A stretch of 10,701 nucleotides of DNA from the NCBI GenBank assembly GCA_030691805.1, contig JAUYDP010000064.1, forward strand, positions 1 to 10,701, in the 5' to 3' direction. The DNA is from Dehalococcoidia bacterium (GTDB lineage Bacteria > Chloroflexota > Dehalococcoidia > JAUYDP01). The notes beneath the pieces are model-generated. The model was not told the origin of the DNA and did no database searches. It worked only from the letters and a program-made list of their open reading frames with translations. Below are positions 1 to 7,007 of the stretch, in pieces. Numbering within the stretch: position 1 is the first letter of the stretch; the number at the start of each line of letters is the position of its first letter. The position numbers and the translations under genes were made by a program.

Positions 1-207
1 GATGTCACAGACATTCAAGGGGTGGCTGAAGGCGACGAGGTAGTCATCATCGGCGAACAGGGGCAGGAATCCATCACTGCCGAGGATATTGCCAGTCTTT
101 CCGGCACTATCAGCTATGAGGTACTCTGCGGCGTCTCCCGCCGGGTGCCGAGGGTGTACGTGGATAGCGGGCGTTTAATAGCAGTACAGGAGTTAGGACA
201 GGTCTAA
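1..207 (+). CDS. alr: Alanine racemase, C-terminal fragment (5' end outside window)
   Basis: Alanine racemase is a PLP enzyme that interconverts L- and D-alanine and supplies D-Ala for peptidoglycan. Only the last 68 codons are present, open in frame 1 from the first base. The fragment shows the C-terminal beta-domain pattern: DVTDI at the very start, then GDEVVIIG, a TAEDIA helix and the hallmark GTISYEVLCGVSRRVPRVY segment, whose EVLCG..RVPR residues are characteristic of the family. The GTG at position 22 is an internal codon and not a start. The stop (TAA, 205-207) interlocks with the stop of the convergent HD-GYP gene. PLP-binding and N-terminal parts lie upstream of the window. The family call is firm; biosynthetic versus catabolic use cannot be decided here. 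Confidence 0.93.
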   Translation, partial: DVTDIQGVAEGDEVVIIGEQGQESITAEDIASLSGTISYEVLCGVSRRVPRVYVDSGRLIAVQELGQV

Positions 208-1757
208 TTGTTCAGTCTCCCTTTCCTCATGAGCACTTTGGCGAAGGACTCCACCACCCGGGAGTCGAACTGGACCCCGGCCTTCTTTTGAAGCTCACCG
301 ATAGCGAATTCGTTGGTGAGGGCCTTGCGGTAGGGCCGGTCGGTAGTCATGGCGTCAAAGGCGTCTACGGCACATACGATTCGGGCGCCTAAAGGTATTG
401 CCTCCCCGGCGAGGCCGTCCGGATAACCACTGCCGTCCCAGGACTCGTGGTGATGCCGCGCCACGGGCCTGGCCTTTTCCAGGAAGCGAATACCGTCCAG
501 CATCCGGGAGCCGATATCGGTGTGGCTACTCATTATAACGAACTCCTCCTTGGTCAGTGGAGCGGGCTTGCCCAGGATGGTGTCCGTTATACCGATCTTG
601 CCCACGTCGTGCAGGATGGAGCCGTAGCGCAGAGCCACCATCTCCTCCTCGGATAACCCCAACTCCTGCCCCGTCTCTATGGAGTAACTGGAGACCCGGT
701 CAATATGGCCGGCAGTGTAGGGATCTTTAGCATCTACCGCTGCGGCCAGGGCCTTAATGGTGTCCAGGTAGCCGTCCAGGACTGCCTGGAAGAGGCGGGC
801 ATTGTCAATGGAAATAGCGGCGTCTGCGGCCAAGGCAGTCAATAGCCCCAGGTCCTCGTTGGTGAAATGACTTCCGTCCCTTTTGTTCAGGACTTCGATA
901 ACCCCGATGGTCTTGCCTCGGGCCAGCAGGGGAACACCGAGGATGGACCGGGTCACGAATTTCACGTCTTTATCAACCTGTTGGAAGAAGCGCGGGTCTT
1001 TACTAACGTCGTTTATAATCAAGGGCTGGCCGTTGCTGGCGATCCATCCGGCGATTCCCTGGTCCATCTTGAGGCGCACCCGCTCCAGGGCCGCCCCTAC
1101 CTCGCCCTTGGCGATCTCGAAGAAAAGCTCCTGCCGCTCGTCGTCTACCAGCAAGACGGAGCAGGCCTCGGCGCCCATGGTCTCCTGCCCGCGGTGCATT
1201 ATCTCGTCCAGGAGCTTGCGCACGTCCAGGATAGAGTTCATGGCCGTGCCAACGTCGTACAATAGCGCCAGTTGTTCCAGCCGGAGGCGGGCCAGGGCCG
1301 CCTGGGAGAGGTTGTGGAGGGTAGGCCCGGCGCCTTTGGCGATGAGAAGGAGAATCTCCTCCTGGCCTGGTGTGAATGCCCGAGGCCGGCAGAGAGACAG
1401 CATACCCAGAGCCTTTCCCTTGGCAACCAGCGGGACAGCCAGGCAGTTACCGCTTCGTGATTTTTGGCTCTTTGCGCCAGAGGAGGCCAAGTCTGCCTTC
1501 CAGGCCTTCTCTAACTCTTCAAGCCAATGTAGCGTCTCCTCTGGCCATTGGCCGCACCGGGCCTCTGCGTGAGGTTGGTCCCAAAACCGGGCTATACCAC
1601 TCCTTACCCCCAAAGAGGCAACAGCGGCTTCCAATGACCCGGCAACTACTTCTTGTGGCGTCTGGAGGACGGGGAGCCGCACCAGGAAATCCGTTATTGG
1701 AGCAATCGCTGGGTGCACCTTGCGCGTTATGGTACTCGGAACCAGGCGGATAGTCAA
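204..1757 (-). CDS. GAF-GAF-HD-GYP cyclic-di-GMP phosphodiesterase (response-type)
   Basis: Predicted cytosolic sensor-phosphodiesterase that hydrolyses cyclic-di-GMP, or a related cyclic dinucleotide, under control of ligands or redox signals sensed by GAF domains. A divergent GAF domain occupies about residues 25-150 and a clearer GAF about 165-322 (with the ILGVPLLARGKTIGVIEVLNK strand region). A short helix leads into the HD-GYP domain at about 330-510. Visible metal and catalytic residues are H351, the HD pair H383-D384 followed by VGKIGI, HHHE at 435-438 and DGSGYPDG at 441-448. The GYP motif is therefore GSGYP rather than the commoner GTGYP. No membrane segment, receiver or GGDEF domain is seen. 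The start is a TTG; no earlier in-frame ATG/GTG/TTG follows the upstream stop, and no good Shine-Dalgarno is visible, so GTG at codon 14 is an alternative. The 3' end overlaps the alr stop. Confidence 0.9.
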   Translation of the reverse strand: MTIRLVPSTITRKVHPAIAPITDFLVRLPVLQTPQEVVAGSLEAAVASLGVRSGIARFWDQPHAEARCGQWPEETLHWLEELEKAWKADLASSGAKSQKSRSGNCLAVPLVAKGKALGMLSLCRPRAFTPGQEEILLLIAKGAGPTLHNLSQAALARLRLEQLALLYDVGTAMNSILDVRKLLDEIMHRGQETMGAEACSVLLVDDERQELFFEIAKGEVGAALERVRLKMDQGIAGWIASNGQPLIINDVSKDPRFFQQVDKDVKFVTRSILGVPLLARGKTIGVIEVLNKRDGSHFTNEDLGLLTALAADAAISIDNARLFQAVLDGYLDTIKALAAAVDAKDPYTAGHIDRVSSYSIETGQELGLSEEEMVALRYGSILHDVGKIGITDTILGKPAPLTKEEFVIMSSHTDIGSRMLDGIRFLEKARPVARHHHESWDGSGYPDGLAGEAIPLGARIVCAVDAFDAMTTDRPYRKALTNEFAIGELQKKAGVQFDSRVVESFAKVLMRKGRLNN

Positions 1758-1802
1758 GAGGAGCGCTGAGGTCCTAGGCCCATCGCCGACACGTGTGCCC
1801 GT

Positions 1803-1831
1803 TAACCGGATAGTTGGAGCCTTCTAACCGG
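1803..1831. repeat. Direct repeat TAACCGG, two copies 22 bp apart
   Basis: TAACCGG occurs at 1803-1809 and again at 1825-1831, in the divergent spacer between the HD-GYP gene and the MFS exporter gene. The 22-bp offset is about two helical turns, as in sites bound cooperatively by a repressor or activator. An 8-bp palindrome ACACGTGT sits just to the left at 1789-1796. This is only a positional suggestion of an operator region, and a 7-mer repeat may be chance. Confidence 0.3.
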
Positions 1832-1834
1832 TAC

Positions 1835-1856
1835 GGCGGGCCTTTCAAGGCCCGCC
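1835..1856. repeat. Perfect GC-rich palindrome (REP-like), copy A
   Basis: A 10-bp perfect stem, GGCGGGCCTT paired with AAGGCCCGCC, with a 2-nt centre, followed by TATCGAAC. The same design recurs at 6998-7017, where AAGCCCCGCC is followed by TATCCAAG, so the two are related copies of an intergenic palindromic element. It lies between divergent genes, upstream of the putative MFS promoter. No T-tract follows on either side, so it is not a classical terminator. Confidence 0.6.
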
Positions 1857-1900
1857 TATCGAACGAGGACGGTCGTTTTTTGACACTCTTCACGTACGGT

Positions 1901-1929
1901 TTGACCTTAAGACCGGTTTTGTGTAAGAA
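1901..1929 (+). promoter_or_regulatory. Candidate sigma-70 promoter of the DHA2 MFS gene
   Basis: TTGACC (1901-1906), a 17-bp spacer, then TAAGAA (1924-1929). The -35 is good; the -10 is weak because it lacks the final T. It would start transcription at about 1936, giving a leader of about 16 nt before the ATG at 1952. This supports that ATG over the in-frame TTG at 1814. Confidence 0.3.
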
Positions 1930-1951
1930 TAGCCTTTATGAAGCGCGCCGA

Positions 1952-3388
1952 ATGAACAGCGAAAAGAGAATTGCCCTTATAGCCGTAGCAATTGCCAATG
2001 TCCAGGTTATGATTGCCCTGACCCCTATGTCTGTGATGTTGCCCACCATTGCCACCGACTTGGATGTAGGGCTAACCACAGCCTCTTGGGCCATAACCTC
2101 CTTCCTGTTAACCCTGGTAGCCCTGCTTCTAACAGCCGGGCGTTTGGGAGACCTCATTGGACACCAGAAAATCTTCCTCTGGGGGACCATTATCTATACT
2201 GTTTCCGGCACGCTGGCAGGTTTCTCACAGGATATCTTTCAGCTCATTCTCCTCCGAGCAATTCAAGGTATTGGCACGGCGCTTATCTCCGGCAATAGCC
2301 TGGCTATCCTGGCGCTTCTGTTCAAACCGGAAGAGCGGGGCAGAGCCATAGGGATCGCAGGAATGGCCGCCTCTATTGGCGCTTTGATAGGCGTAATGAT
2401 GGGCAGTCTTCTCGCCCAATACGTAAGCTGGCGCTGGTTATTTTTCTTGATGCTGCCCATTGGTGTGGTCAGCATCAAGAGCGCGCTTGGCCTGCGGGTC
2501 AACTACCAGCCCGCTGAGAAGCCGAAGCTAGATGTCGCCGGCGCCCTGCTCCTGGCCATGTCGTTAATAGCCTTCACCCTTGCTTTGTCCTCTCACCTGC
2601 ATGGAGGCGAGCCTACCTATACCAGCGGCTGGACTTACCATGTCGCTATGCTGGGGGCCGCTATTATTCTGGCGGTGGCCTTCTTCCGGGTGGAGGTCCG
2701 GCACCCTCAGCCTATAATGGAGTTTCGCCATCTCAGGCAACCCCTGTTTGTTATGTCCGTGGGCGCCAACGGCATAATGCATATGACTATGTTGGCCTCG
2801 ACTTTCTTGTTACCCTTCCTAGTGGAAAGGGGATTAGGTCTCCTCCCCGTCTACACCGCGGGTATGCTGATCATCATGCAACTGGCGAATGTGGGGGCGG
2901 CGCCCTTCAGCGGCTGGCTCTTTGACCGGACGGGCTGGAGATGGCTGCCGTCGGCGGCCATGGCGGTAATAAGTGGAGGCCTGATCCTATTAGGCCTTAA
3001 TGCCGGCGTGCTGGAATACTGGGGGTTTCTGGCCATTTTACTATTGATGGGCTTGGGACTGGGCTTCTTCATGACTCCCAATAACACGGTTATCATGGGA
3101 GCGCTGCCGGCGACCTATCGAGGCTTCGCCGCTGGAATGCTGGAGACCTCCCGGCAATTGGGGCATAGCCTGGGCGTCAGCGCTTCCAGCGCTGTTCTCG
3201 GGCTGGTGGTTACGATTAGCTTGCCCAAAATGGGAGAACGGGCCGCCTATCTGCTTGGCTTCCAGCAGGCTACCCTCGCTGCTGGTTTCGTGGCCTTCGT
3301 GGGCATGATTCTAGCGATAGCCTCGAGCCGTGCGGCGCCTGCCCAGGAGGAGCTCGCACTGGTTGCTGGCCCAGAGTTTAGCTCCTGA
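1952..3388 (+). CDS. MFS transporter, DHA2 (EmrB/QacA, 14-TM) family
   Basis: Inner-membrane proton-driven exporter of about 478 residues, the right size for the 14-TM drug:H+ antiporter-2 family. MFS motif A is seen as GRLGDLIGHQKIF (about 63-75) after TM2. Motif C lies in TM5 (about 132-151, glycine-rich), followed by SWRWLFF at 159-165, typical of DHA2 members. The C-terminal half carries the FMTPNNTVIMGALP and GFAAGMLETSRQLGHSLG segments usual in this family. The ATG at 1952 gives a short charged N-terminus directly before TM1. An in-frame TTG at 1814 would add 46 hydrophilic residues encoded by the palindrome and promoter region and is unlikely. TM1 lacks the Asp usual in QacA/EmrB members (here ANVQVMIALTPMS). 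The substrate cannot be told; a multidrug or metabolite exporter is the general expectation. Confidence 0.88.
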   Translation: MNSEKRIALIAVAIANVQVMIALTPMSVMLPTIATDLDVGLTTASWAITSFLLTLVALLLTAGRLGDLIGHQKIFLWGTIIYTVSGTLAGFSQDIFQLILLRAIQGIGTALISGNSLAILALLFKPEERGRAIGIAGMAASIGALIGVMMGSLLAQYVSWRWLFFLMLPIGVVSIKSALGLRVNYQPAEKPKLDVAGALLLAMSLIAFTLALSSHLHGGEPTYTSGWTYHVAMLGAAIILAVAFFRVEVRHPQPIMEFRHLRQPLFVMSVGANGIMHMTMLASTFLLPFLVERGLGLLPVYTAGMLIIMQLANVGAAPFSGWLFDRTGWRWLPSAAMAVISGGLILLGLNAGVLEYWGFLAILLLMGLGLGFFMTPNNTVIMGALPATYRGFAAGMLETSRQLGHSLGVSASSAVLGLVVTISLPKMGERAAYLLGFQQATLAAGFVAFVGMILAIASSRAAPAQEELALVAGPEFSS

Positions 3389-3391
3389 AAC

Positions 3392-3498
3392 GTAACTACT
3401 CAGCCACAAAGTCACAAAGACACGAATTCACGCTCTAAAAGAGGCTTGTCTTCCATAACTTTCTTTGTGCTTTGGTGTCTTAGTGGCTGAGCAGTTAC
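3392..3498. repeat. Long imperfect inverted repeat (CACAAAG-rich), MITE-like or bidirectional terminator
   Basis: The left arm (about 3392-3425) begins GTAACTACTCAGCCAC and continues AAAGTCACAAAGACACG. The right arm (about 3459-3498), read as reverse complement, begins GTAACTGCTCAGCCAC and continues TAAGACACCAAAGCAC. The arms agree closely over the outer 22 bases and then drift by one-base shifts. A small inner hairpin, CTCT-AAA-AGAG, lies at about 3433-3443. The element fills the whole space between two convergent genes and holds no ORF. It could act as a shared transcription terminator or be a non-autonomous mobile repeat. Confidence 0.7.
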
Positions 3499-3511
3499 CT
3501 CTGACTTTTAG

Positions 3512-4591
3512 TTACCCTTTGGGCCTGGCGGCGCTTATGTAGAAGAGGCTCTCGGCCGGTGGAGAATTCCCCTTCAAGTAACCACCCTTGGCGAGCAACT
3601 GGAAAATCCGGCCATAGTCTGCGGCGTCAGATTCGGTCAAGTATGCCCGCTCGGGGGCGACGTCGGACATACCCAGGTAGCTGGCGACGGATTGCAAGAC
3701 CTCGATACTTATTGGGCTGGCGTTGCCTTCAGAATAAGAGGCAGCGCTGTCCAGAAAGCCCTTCGGGTCTTGTTGGTACGCCTGAAGGGCTTTGAAGTTG
3801 GCCTGAACGAACTCATCCACGAAACGCCGGTTCCGCTCTATCCAATCTTTTCGCGCCACGTATCCGCCGTAGACCAGGGGCCGAGACGAGCCGGAGATCT
3901 TGGCCCATTCGGTGGCCAGGTCGGAGACAGCACGGAACTTCCCCTGGCTTTTCAACTGACCCCAGGCCACCGAGTCCATGGTCGCGGCATCGGCCTCACC
4001 GTTCAGAAGGGCGGTTTCTGGGTTCTGGCTTATGACCAGGGATGCCTTGTCGGCAACCCGGAACCCGTAGTTTTCCTGAATGAATATCTGCCAGTAGGCC
4101 AGACCGGGGTGGTCCGATGGAAAGGTGGACAGCCTGGCGCCGTCCAGGTCGGCCGGGGAGCGGATGGTAGATTCCGAGGGCACGATGATGGGATAGCCCT
4201 CCTTGAGCCAGGCTATGGGCAGGAAATACTGGACGTCAGTTCCCACCTGGGCCAGGGCTGGCAACTGGGTTGGGAGCGTGGCCATAGCGTCGAGGCTGTT
4301 ACTCAGGAAGGCATCCTTGAGGGCAAACTCGTTGGGATAGACGGAGAAGCTTACAACATACTCAGATGATGGAAGCAACTGTTCCTTTTGCTGGGCCACG
4401 TAGCGCCAAAGGGGCTGACTTCCTCCCACAATCCCCAGGCGCACCTCCGTCTTGCTGATGCCCATGGGCGCCTTTGAAGCGCATGCTGTCAGGGCCAGAG
4501 CTGTTGCAACCAGTGTCAGACAGACAATTGCAAGTCTGGACATATGCGGGGCTTTGCTGGTTGGGTTGGACCGGGAGAGAAGGGATAACAT
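3512..4591 (-). CDS. ABC-type substrate-binding lipoprotein, SsuA/NMT1/TauA type
   Basis: Predicted lipid-anchored solute-binding protein for an ABC importer of the nitrate/sulfonate/thiamine-precursor class. From the chosen ATG the signal peptide has a charged n-region, a hydrophobic core (LAIVCLTLVATALAL) and the lipobox LTAC with the lipidated Cys at 37. The mature part shows the family pattern: EVRLGIVGG near the start, a LKDAFLSNSLDA segment (two-lobe ligand pocket), SPADLDGARLST, and NGEADAATMDSVAW. Total length is 359 residues, normal for the family. The ATG at 4591 has GGAGG 10 nt upstream and follows an extended -10. An ATG at 4645 would lie upstream of that promoter, and the ATG at 4543 lacks a Shine-Dalgarno. 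No permease or ATPase gene is adjacent, so it is an orphan here. The ligand is unknown. Confidence 0.85.
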   Translation of the reverse strand: MLSLLSRSNPTSKAPHMSRLAIVCLTLVATALALTACASKAPMGISKTEVRLGIVGGSQPLWRYVAQQKEQLLPSSEYVVSFSVYPNEFALKDAFLSNSLDAMATLPTQLPALAQVGTDVQYFLPIAWLKEGYPIIVPSESTIRSPADLDGARLSTFPSDHPGLAYWQIFIQENYGFRVADKASLVISQNPETALLNGEADAATMDSVAWGQLKSQGKFRAVSDLATEWAKISGSSRPLVYGGYVARKDWIERNRRFVDEFVQANFKALQAYQQDPKGFLDSAASYSEGNASPISIEVLQSVASYLGMSDVAPERAYLTESDAADYGRIFQLLAKGGYLKGNSPPAESLFYISAARPKG

Positions 4592-4635
4592 CAAGGATGC
4601 GCCTCCGTAAATTATGACATTCAATAGTGGAGACA

Positions 4636-4644
4636 AGTATACCA
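4636..4644 (-). promoter_or_regulatory. Extended -10 promoter element of the lipoprotein gene
   Basis: On the minus strand TGG-TATACT (TGn extended -10) ends at 4636. Transcription would begin at about 4629 and give a leader of about 37 nt with GGAGG before the ATG at 4591. No good -35 is seen at the usual distance, as is common for extended -10 promoters. Confidence 0.4.
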
Positions 4645-4686
4645 CAGCGCGCTCCGGACTGGGGAAGCGCCTAATGCGCCATGTCC

Positions 4687-4715
4687 TTGTTAATGATACA
4701 CCTTTATGCTATCTT
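4687..4715 (+). promoter_or_regulatory. Candidate promoter of the PHP-GT-VanZ cluster
   Basis: TTGTTA (4687-4692), a 17-bp spacer, then TATCTT (4710-4715). Transcription would start only a few bases before the ATG at 4725, making the mRNA nearly leaderless, so an earlier promoter in the same 130-bp divergent spacer is also possible. Confidence 0.3.
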
Positions 4716-4724
4716 GGAAGGGCG

Positions 4725-5402
4725 ATGCTCTGCGATTTCCATACTCATACCACCCTATCCGACGGCAGCCTGACTCCCATGGAGCTAATCCACCGAGCGG
4801 TCCAGCGTGGCTACCGGGCTGTTGCTATAACCGACCACATGGGTGTTGGCGGCCTGGAGGAATACCTGGCGTTGGTGACCAAGGAGTGCCGCCTGGCCGA
4901 GAGCTATTGGGATATCATTGCGATGCCCGGAGTGGAGTTCACGCACCTTCCCCCCGGAGCCATAGGCGAGGCCGCCCGGGCTGCTAAGGAAATGGGCGCC
5001 AGACTGGTGATTGTGCACGGGGAGACCTTAGTGGAGCCTGTTCCGGCGGGCACAAATCTGGCCGCCCTAAGCTCACCACACGTGGACATCCTGGCCCATC
5101 CGGGTATGTTAACCACTGAGGAGGCACGGCTGGCTGCTGCTAACGGCATCCTTCTGGAGGTAAGCGCCCGGAAGGGACATTGTCTCGCCAATGGGCGCGT
5201 CGCCAAGCTAGGACGGCAGGCTGGAGCGCGGTTGGTAGTCAACTCCGATACCCACCATCCGGAAGATATGCTAACGCTCGAGTTTAGGCGGTCCGTGGCG
5301 TTAGGGGCGGGGCTAGGGGACTCTGAGGTCATGGAAGAGTTGCCGGCCGGCATCGCCGCCCTGCTAGAGCGGGTGGGCATATCTAAAAAACGGCGCCAGT
5401 AG
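4725..5402 (+). CDS. PHP-domain phosphoesterase (histidinol-phosphatase-like)
   Basis: A stand-alone PHP (polymerase and histidinol phosphatase) domain protein of 225 residues, expected to be a cytosolic metal-dependent phosphatase or nuclease. All expected metal ligands are visible in order: DFHTHTTLSDG (H6, H8, D13), AITDH (D37, H38), GVEFTH (E71), IVHGE (H99), ILAHPG (H125) and NSDTHH (D175, H177), which fits a trinuclear site. The ATG at 4725 is chosen because GGAAGGG lies directly before it and the PHP fold begins at residue 2. An in-frame ATG at 4614 adds 37 unmatched residues across the divergent promoter region. It lies 34 bp upstream of the glycosyltransferase gene and probably shares its transcript. 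No histidine biosynthesis gene is nearby, so a true histidinol phosphatase role is not supported. The substrate is unknown. Confidence 0.88.
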   Translation: MLCDFHTHTTLSDGSLTPMELIHRAVQRGYRAVAITDHMGVGGLEEYLALVTKECRLAESYWDIIAMPGVEFTHLPPGAIGEAARAAKEMGARLVIVHGETLVEPVPAGTNLAALSSPHVDILAHPGMLTTEEARLAAANGILLEVSARKGHCLANGRVAKLGRQAGARLVVNSDTHHPEDMLTLEFRRSVALGAGLGDSEVMEELPAGIAALLERVGISKKRRQ

Positions 5403-5436
5403 GATCCCCCATCCCTAATAAACCTCGACGCTGGCG

Positions 5437-6609
5437 ATGCGGATAGCTCTGGTAGGCCCCTTTGCCCTGGACCCTAACGGCACCTCCAGGGGGAGGGCAC
5501 TCCCGCTGGCTTCCGCTCTGGTCCACCGGGGGCATCAGGTTATCCTGGTGGTGCCACCCTGGGACAACCCCGGTTATTCGGGGAAGCGCCTTACCCTTCA
5601 GGGTGTCCAGGTGCTTCATACCCTACTTCCGGCCCGAATTCCTCCTGTTTGGTACCCACTGGTGACCTGGCGTACCCTTCGCCTGGCGCTGGGGCACCGG
5701 CCAGAGGTGGTGCACGTCTTCAAGCCAAAGGCGTTCTCCGGCCTGGTAGCTATGGCCTGCTGGCTTCGCAGGAAGGTTGGCCTACCCCCGGCCCGGTTGG
5801 TGGTGGACACCGACGATTGGGAAGGCAGTGGGGGGTGGAACGAGTTAGCCCCCTACGGGCCGCTCCAGCGTGCCTTTTTCGACTTTCAGGAGCGATGGGT
5901 GCTGCGACACTCAACTACGGTGACGGCAGCCAGCCGGGCGTTGTGCTCTATGATAGAAGGGTTGGGGGTATCGCCGGGGCGCATCTTCTATCTGCCCAAC
6001 GGGAGCTCTGCCGAGAAAAGCGCTCCAGCCAACGAGACCAGCGCAGAACAGACTGCTACCCCAACCGTTCTCCTCTACACCCGCTTTTTCGAATATAAGG
6101 CCCGGCGAGTTGTTTCAATTTTCCGTAGGATACTGGACCAGGCGCCGCAGGTCCGCTTTCAAGTCATGGGACAGGGCCTTCAGGGAGAGGAGGCCGAGAT
6201 GGAACGATTGGTGGCTGAGGCAGGCCTCCGGAATAGGGTCGAGATGGCGGGTTGGACCAGCCCCGAGCTTCTGCCCGCCGGCTTCCGCCGGGCGCAGGTG
6301 GCCATCTACCCCCTGGATGACACCCTGGTCAACCGCACCAAGTGCCCGTTGAAGCTGGTGGAGCTTATGGAAGCGGGGCTACCTGTGGTAGCCGACCGCG
6401 TGGGGCAGGCGTCAGAGTACATTAAACAAGGGGACAGCGGCCTGCTGGTGGAGCCGGGAGATGTGGAGGCATTCGCATCCAGTGTCGTTAGACTATTAAC
6501 CGATGCGGAGCTTCGGCGCCGGCTGGGGCAGGGGGCCAGGTCGCGCATCTTGAGTGAATTCCACTGGGACCGGCTGGCCGAGACAGCCGAAGAGGCGTAC
6601 GGGCTTTGA
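5437..6609 (+). CDS. Glycosyltransferase family 4, GT-B fold
   Basis: Predicted retaining sugar-nucleotide glycosyltransferase of 390 residues, peripheral to the inner membrane and likely acting on a lipid or surface glycan acceptor. The N-terminal Rossmann domain starts MRIALVGPFALDPNG with the glycine-containing loop used in acceptor/donor binding, followed by a GHQVILVVPP strand and EVVHVFKPKAFSG. DTDDWEG is at 124-130. The inter-domain stretch carries LPNGS (186-190) and a polar, low-complexity linker (about 190-208). The C-terminal donor domain has AGWTSPELL, then KCPLKLVELMEAGLPVVA (302-319), matching the family motif in which Glu309/Glu312 contact the nucleotide-sugar. The usual first Glu of the EX7E pattern is not obvious. 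The start ATG has no strong Shine-Dalgarno. The stop overlaps the VanZ start by 4 nt (TTGA), suggesting translational coupling. Confidence 0.88.
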   Translation: MRIALVGPFALDPNGTSRGRALPLASALVHRGHQVILVVPPWDNPGYSGKRLTLQGVQVLHTLLPARIPPVWYPLVTWRTLRLALGHRPEVVHVFKPKAFSGLVAMACWLRRKVGLPPARLVVDTDDWEGSGGWNELAPYGPLQRAFFDFQERWVLRHSTTVTAASRALCSMIEGLGVSPGRIFYLPNGSSAEKSAPANETSAEQTATPTVLLYTRFFEYKARRVVSIFRRILDQAPQVRFQVMGQGLQGEEAEMERLVAEAGLRNRVEMAGWTSPELLPAGFRRAQVAIYPLDDTLVNRTKCPLKLVELMEAGLPVVADRVGQASEYIKQGDSGLLVEPGDVEAFASSVVRLLTDAELRRRLGQGARSRILSEFHWDRLAETAEEAYGL

Positions 6610-7007
6610 GGCGGATTCTGGCATACTGGCTCCCCGTCTTCCTCTGGGCGGGGGTCATTTTCCTCTTTTCGTCCCAGAGCAGCCTGCCTCATAGCCAGGA
6701 CAATCTATTAGACGTCATCATGGGGAAAACGGCCCATTTCCTGGAATTCGGCATCCTGGCAGGGCTTATCCTCAGGGCTTTCCGGAGCGCTGGTTCTCTA
6801 ACCCCTAAGCTATTACTCTATTCCTGGACGCTGGCCGTATTATATGCGGTGTCCGACGAGGTGCACCAGAGCATGGTTCCGCAGAGGACGCCCTCTCCGG
6901 TGGACGTTGGCATAGACTCCATTGGGGTTGTTTTCGGGCTGGCGGCGACTTGGGTTGCCGGGCGGAGAAGCTGGGCCTTCGTCGCCCGCCTACGGGTGCG
7001 GGGCTAG
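6606..7007 (+). CDS. VanZ-family small membrane protein
   Basis: A 133-residue integral membrane protein with about four hydrophobic segments (roughly 5-21, 45-58, 68-83, 103-118). VanZ family signatures are visible: FSSQSSLP at 21-28 after TM1, KTAHFLEFG at 41-49, SDEVHQ at 83-88 and VPQRTPSPVDVGIDSIG at 91-107. The founding member confers low-level teicoplanin resistance, but most homologues have no known role, so no resistance function is claimed. The start is a TTG within the TTGA overlap with the glycosyltransferase stop. An envelope function linked to the glycosyltransferase product is a reasonable inference from the coupling. A hairpin spans its stop codon. Confidence 0.9.
   Translation: MRRILAYWLPVFLWAGVIFLFSSQSSLPHSQDNLLDVIMGKTAHFLEFGILAGLILRAFRSAGSLTPKLLLYSWTLAVLYAVSDEVHQSMVPQRTPSPVDVGIDSIGVVFGLAATWVAGRRSWAFVARLRVRG

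Noticed and set aside
883..1572. 229-codon open frame on the plus strand over the HD-GYP gene
   Set aside because: Low-complexity Ser/Arg-rich translation fully antisense to a well-supported GAF/HD-GYP gene; no family motifs.
1814..1951. Upstream TTG start giving the DHA2 exporter 46 more residues
   Set aside because: The extra segment is encoded by a palindrome and a candidate promoter, is not hydrophobic, and MFS proteins of this type begin just before TM1.
3692..4369. 225-codon open frame on the plus strand over the lipoprotein gene
   Set aside because: Antisense shadow of a gene with clear lipobox and binding-protein features; translation shows no recognisable domain.
4614..4724. Upstream ATG start of the PHP protein
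   Set aside because: The ATG at 4725 has a Shine-Dalgarno and the PHP fold starts at once; the extension lies in the divergent promoter region.
6606..7007. Glycopeptide resistance operon suggested by VanZ
   Set aside because: No VanH, VanA, VanX, VanS or VanR homologues are present; VanZ-family proteins are widespread without resistance roles.
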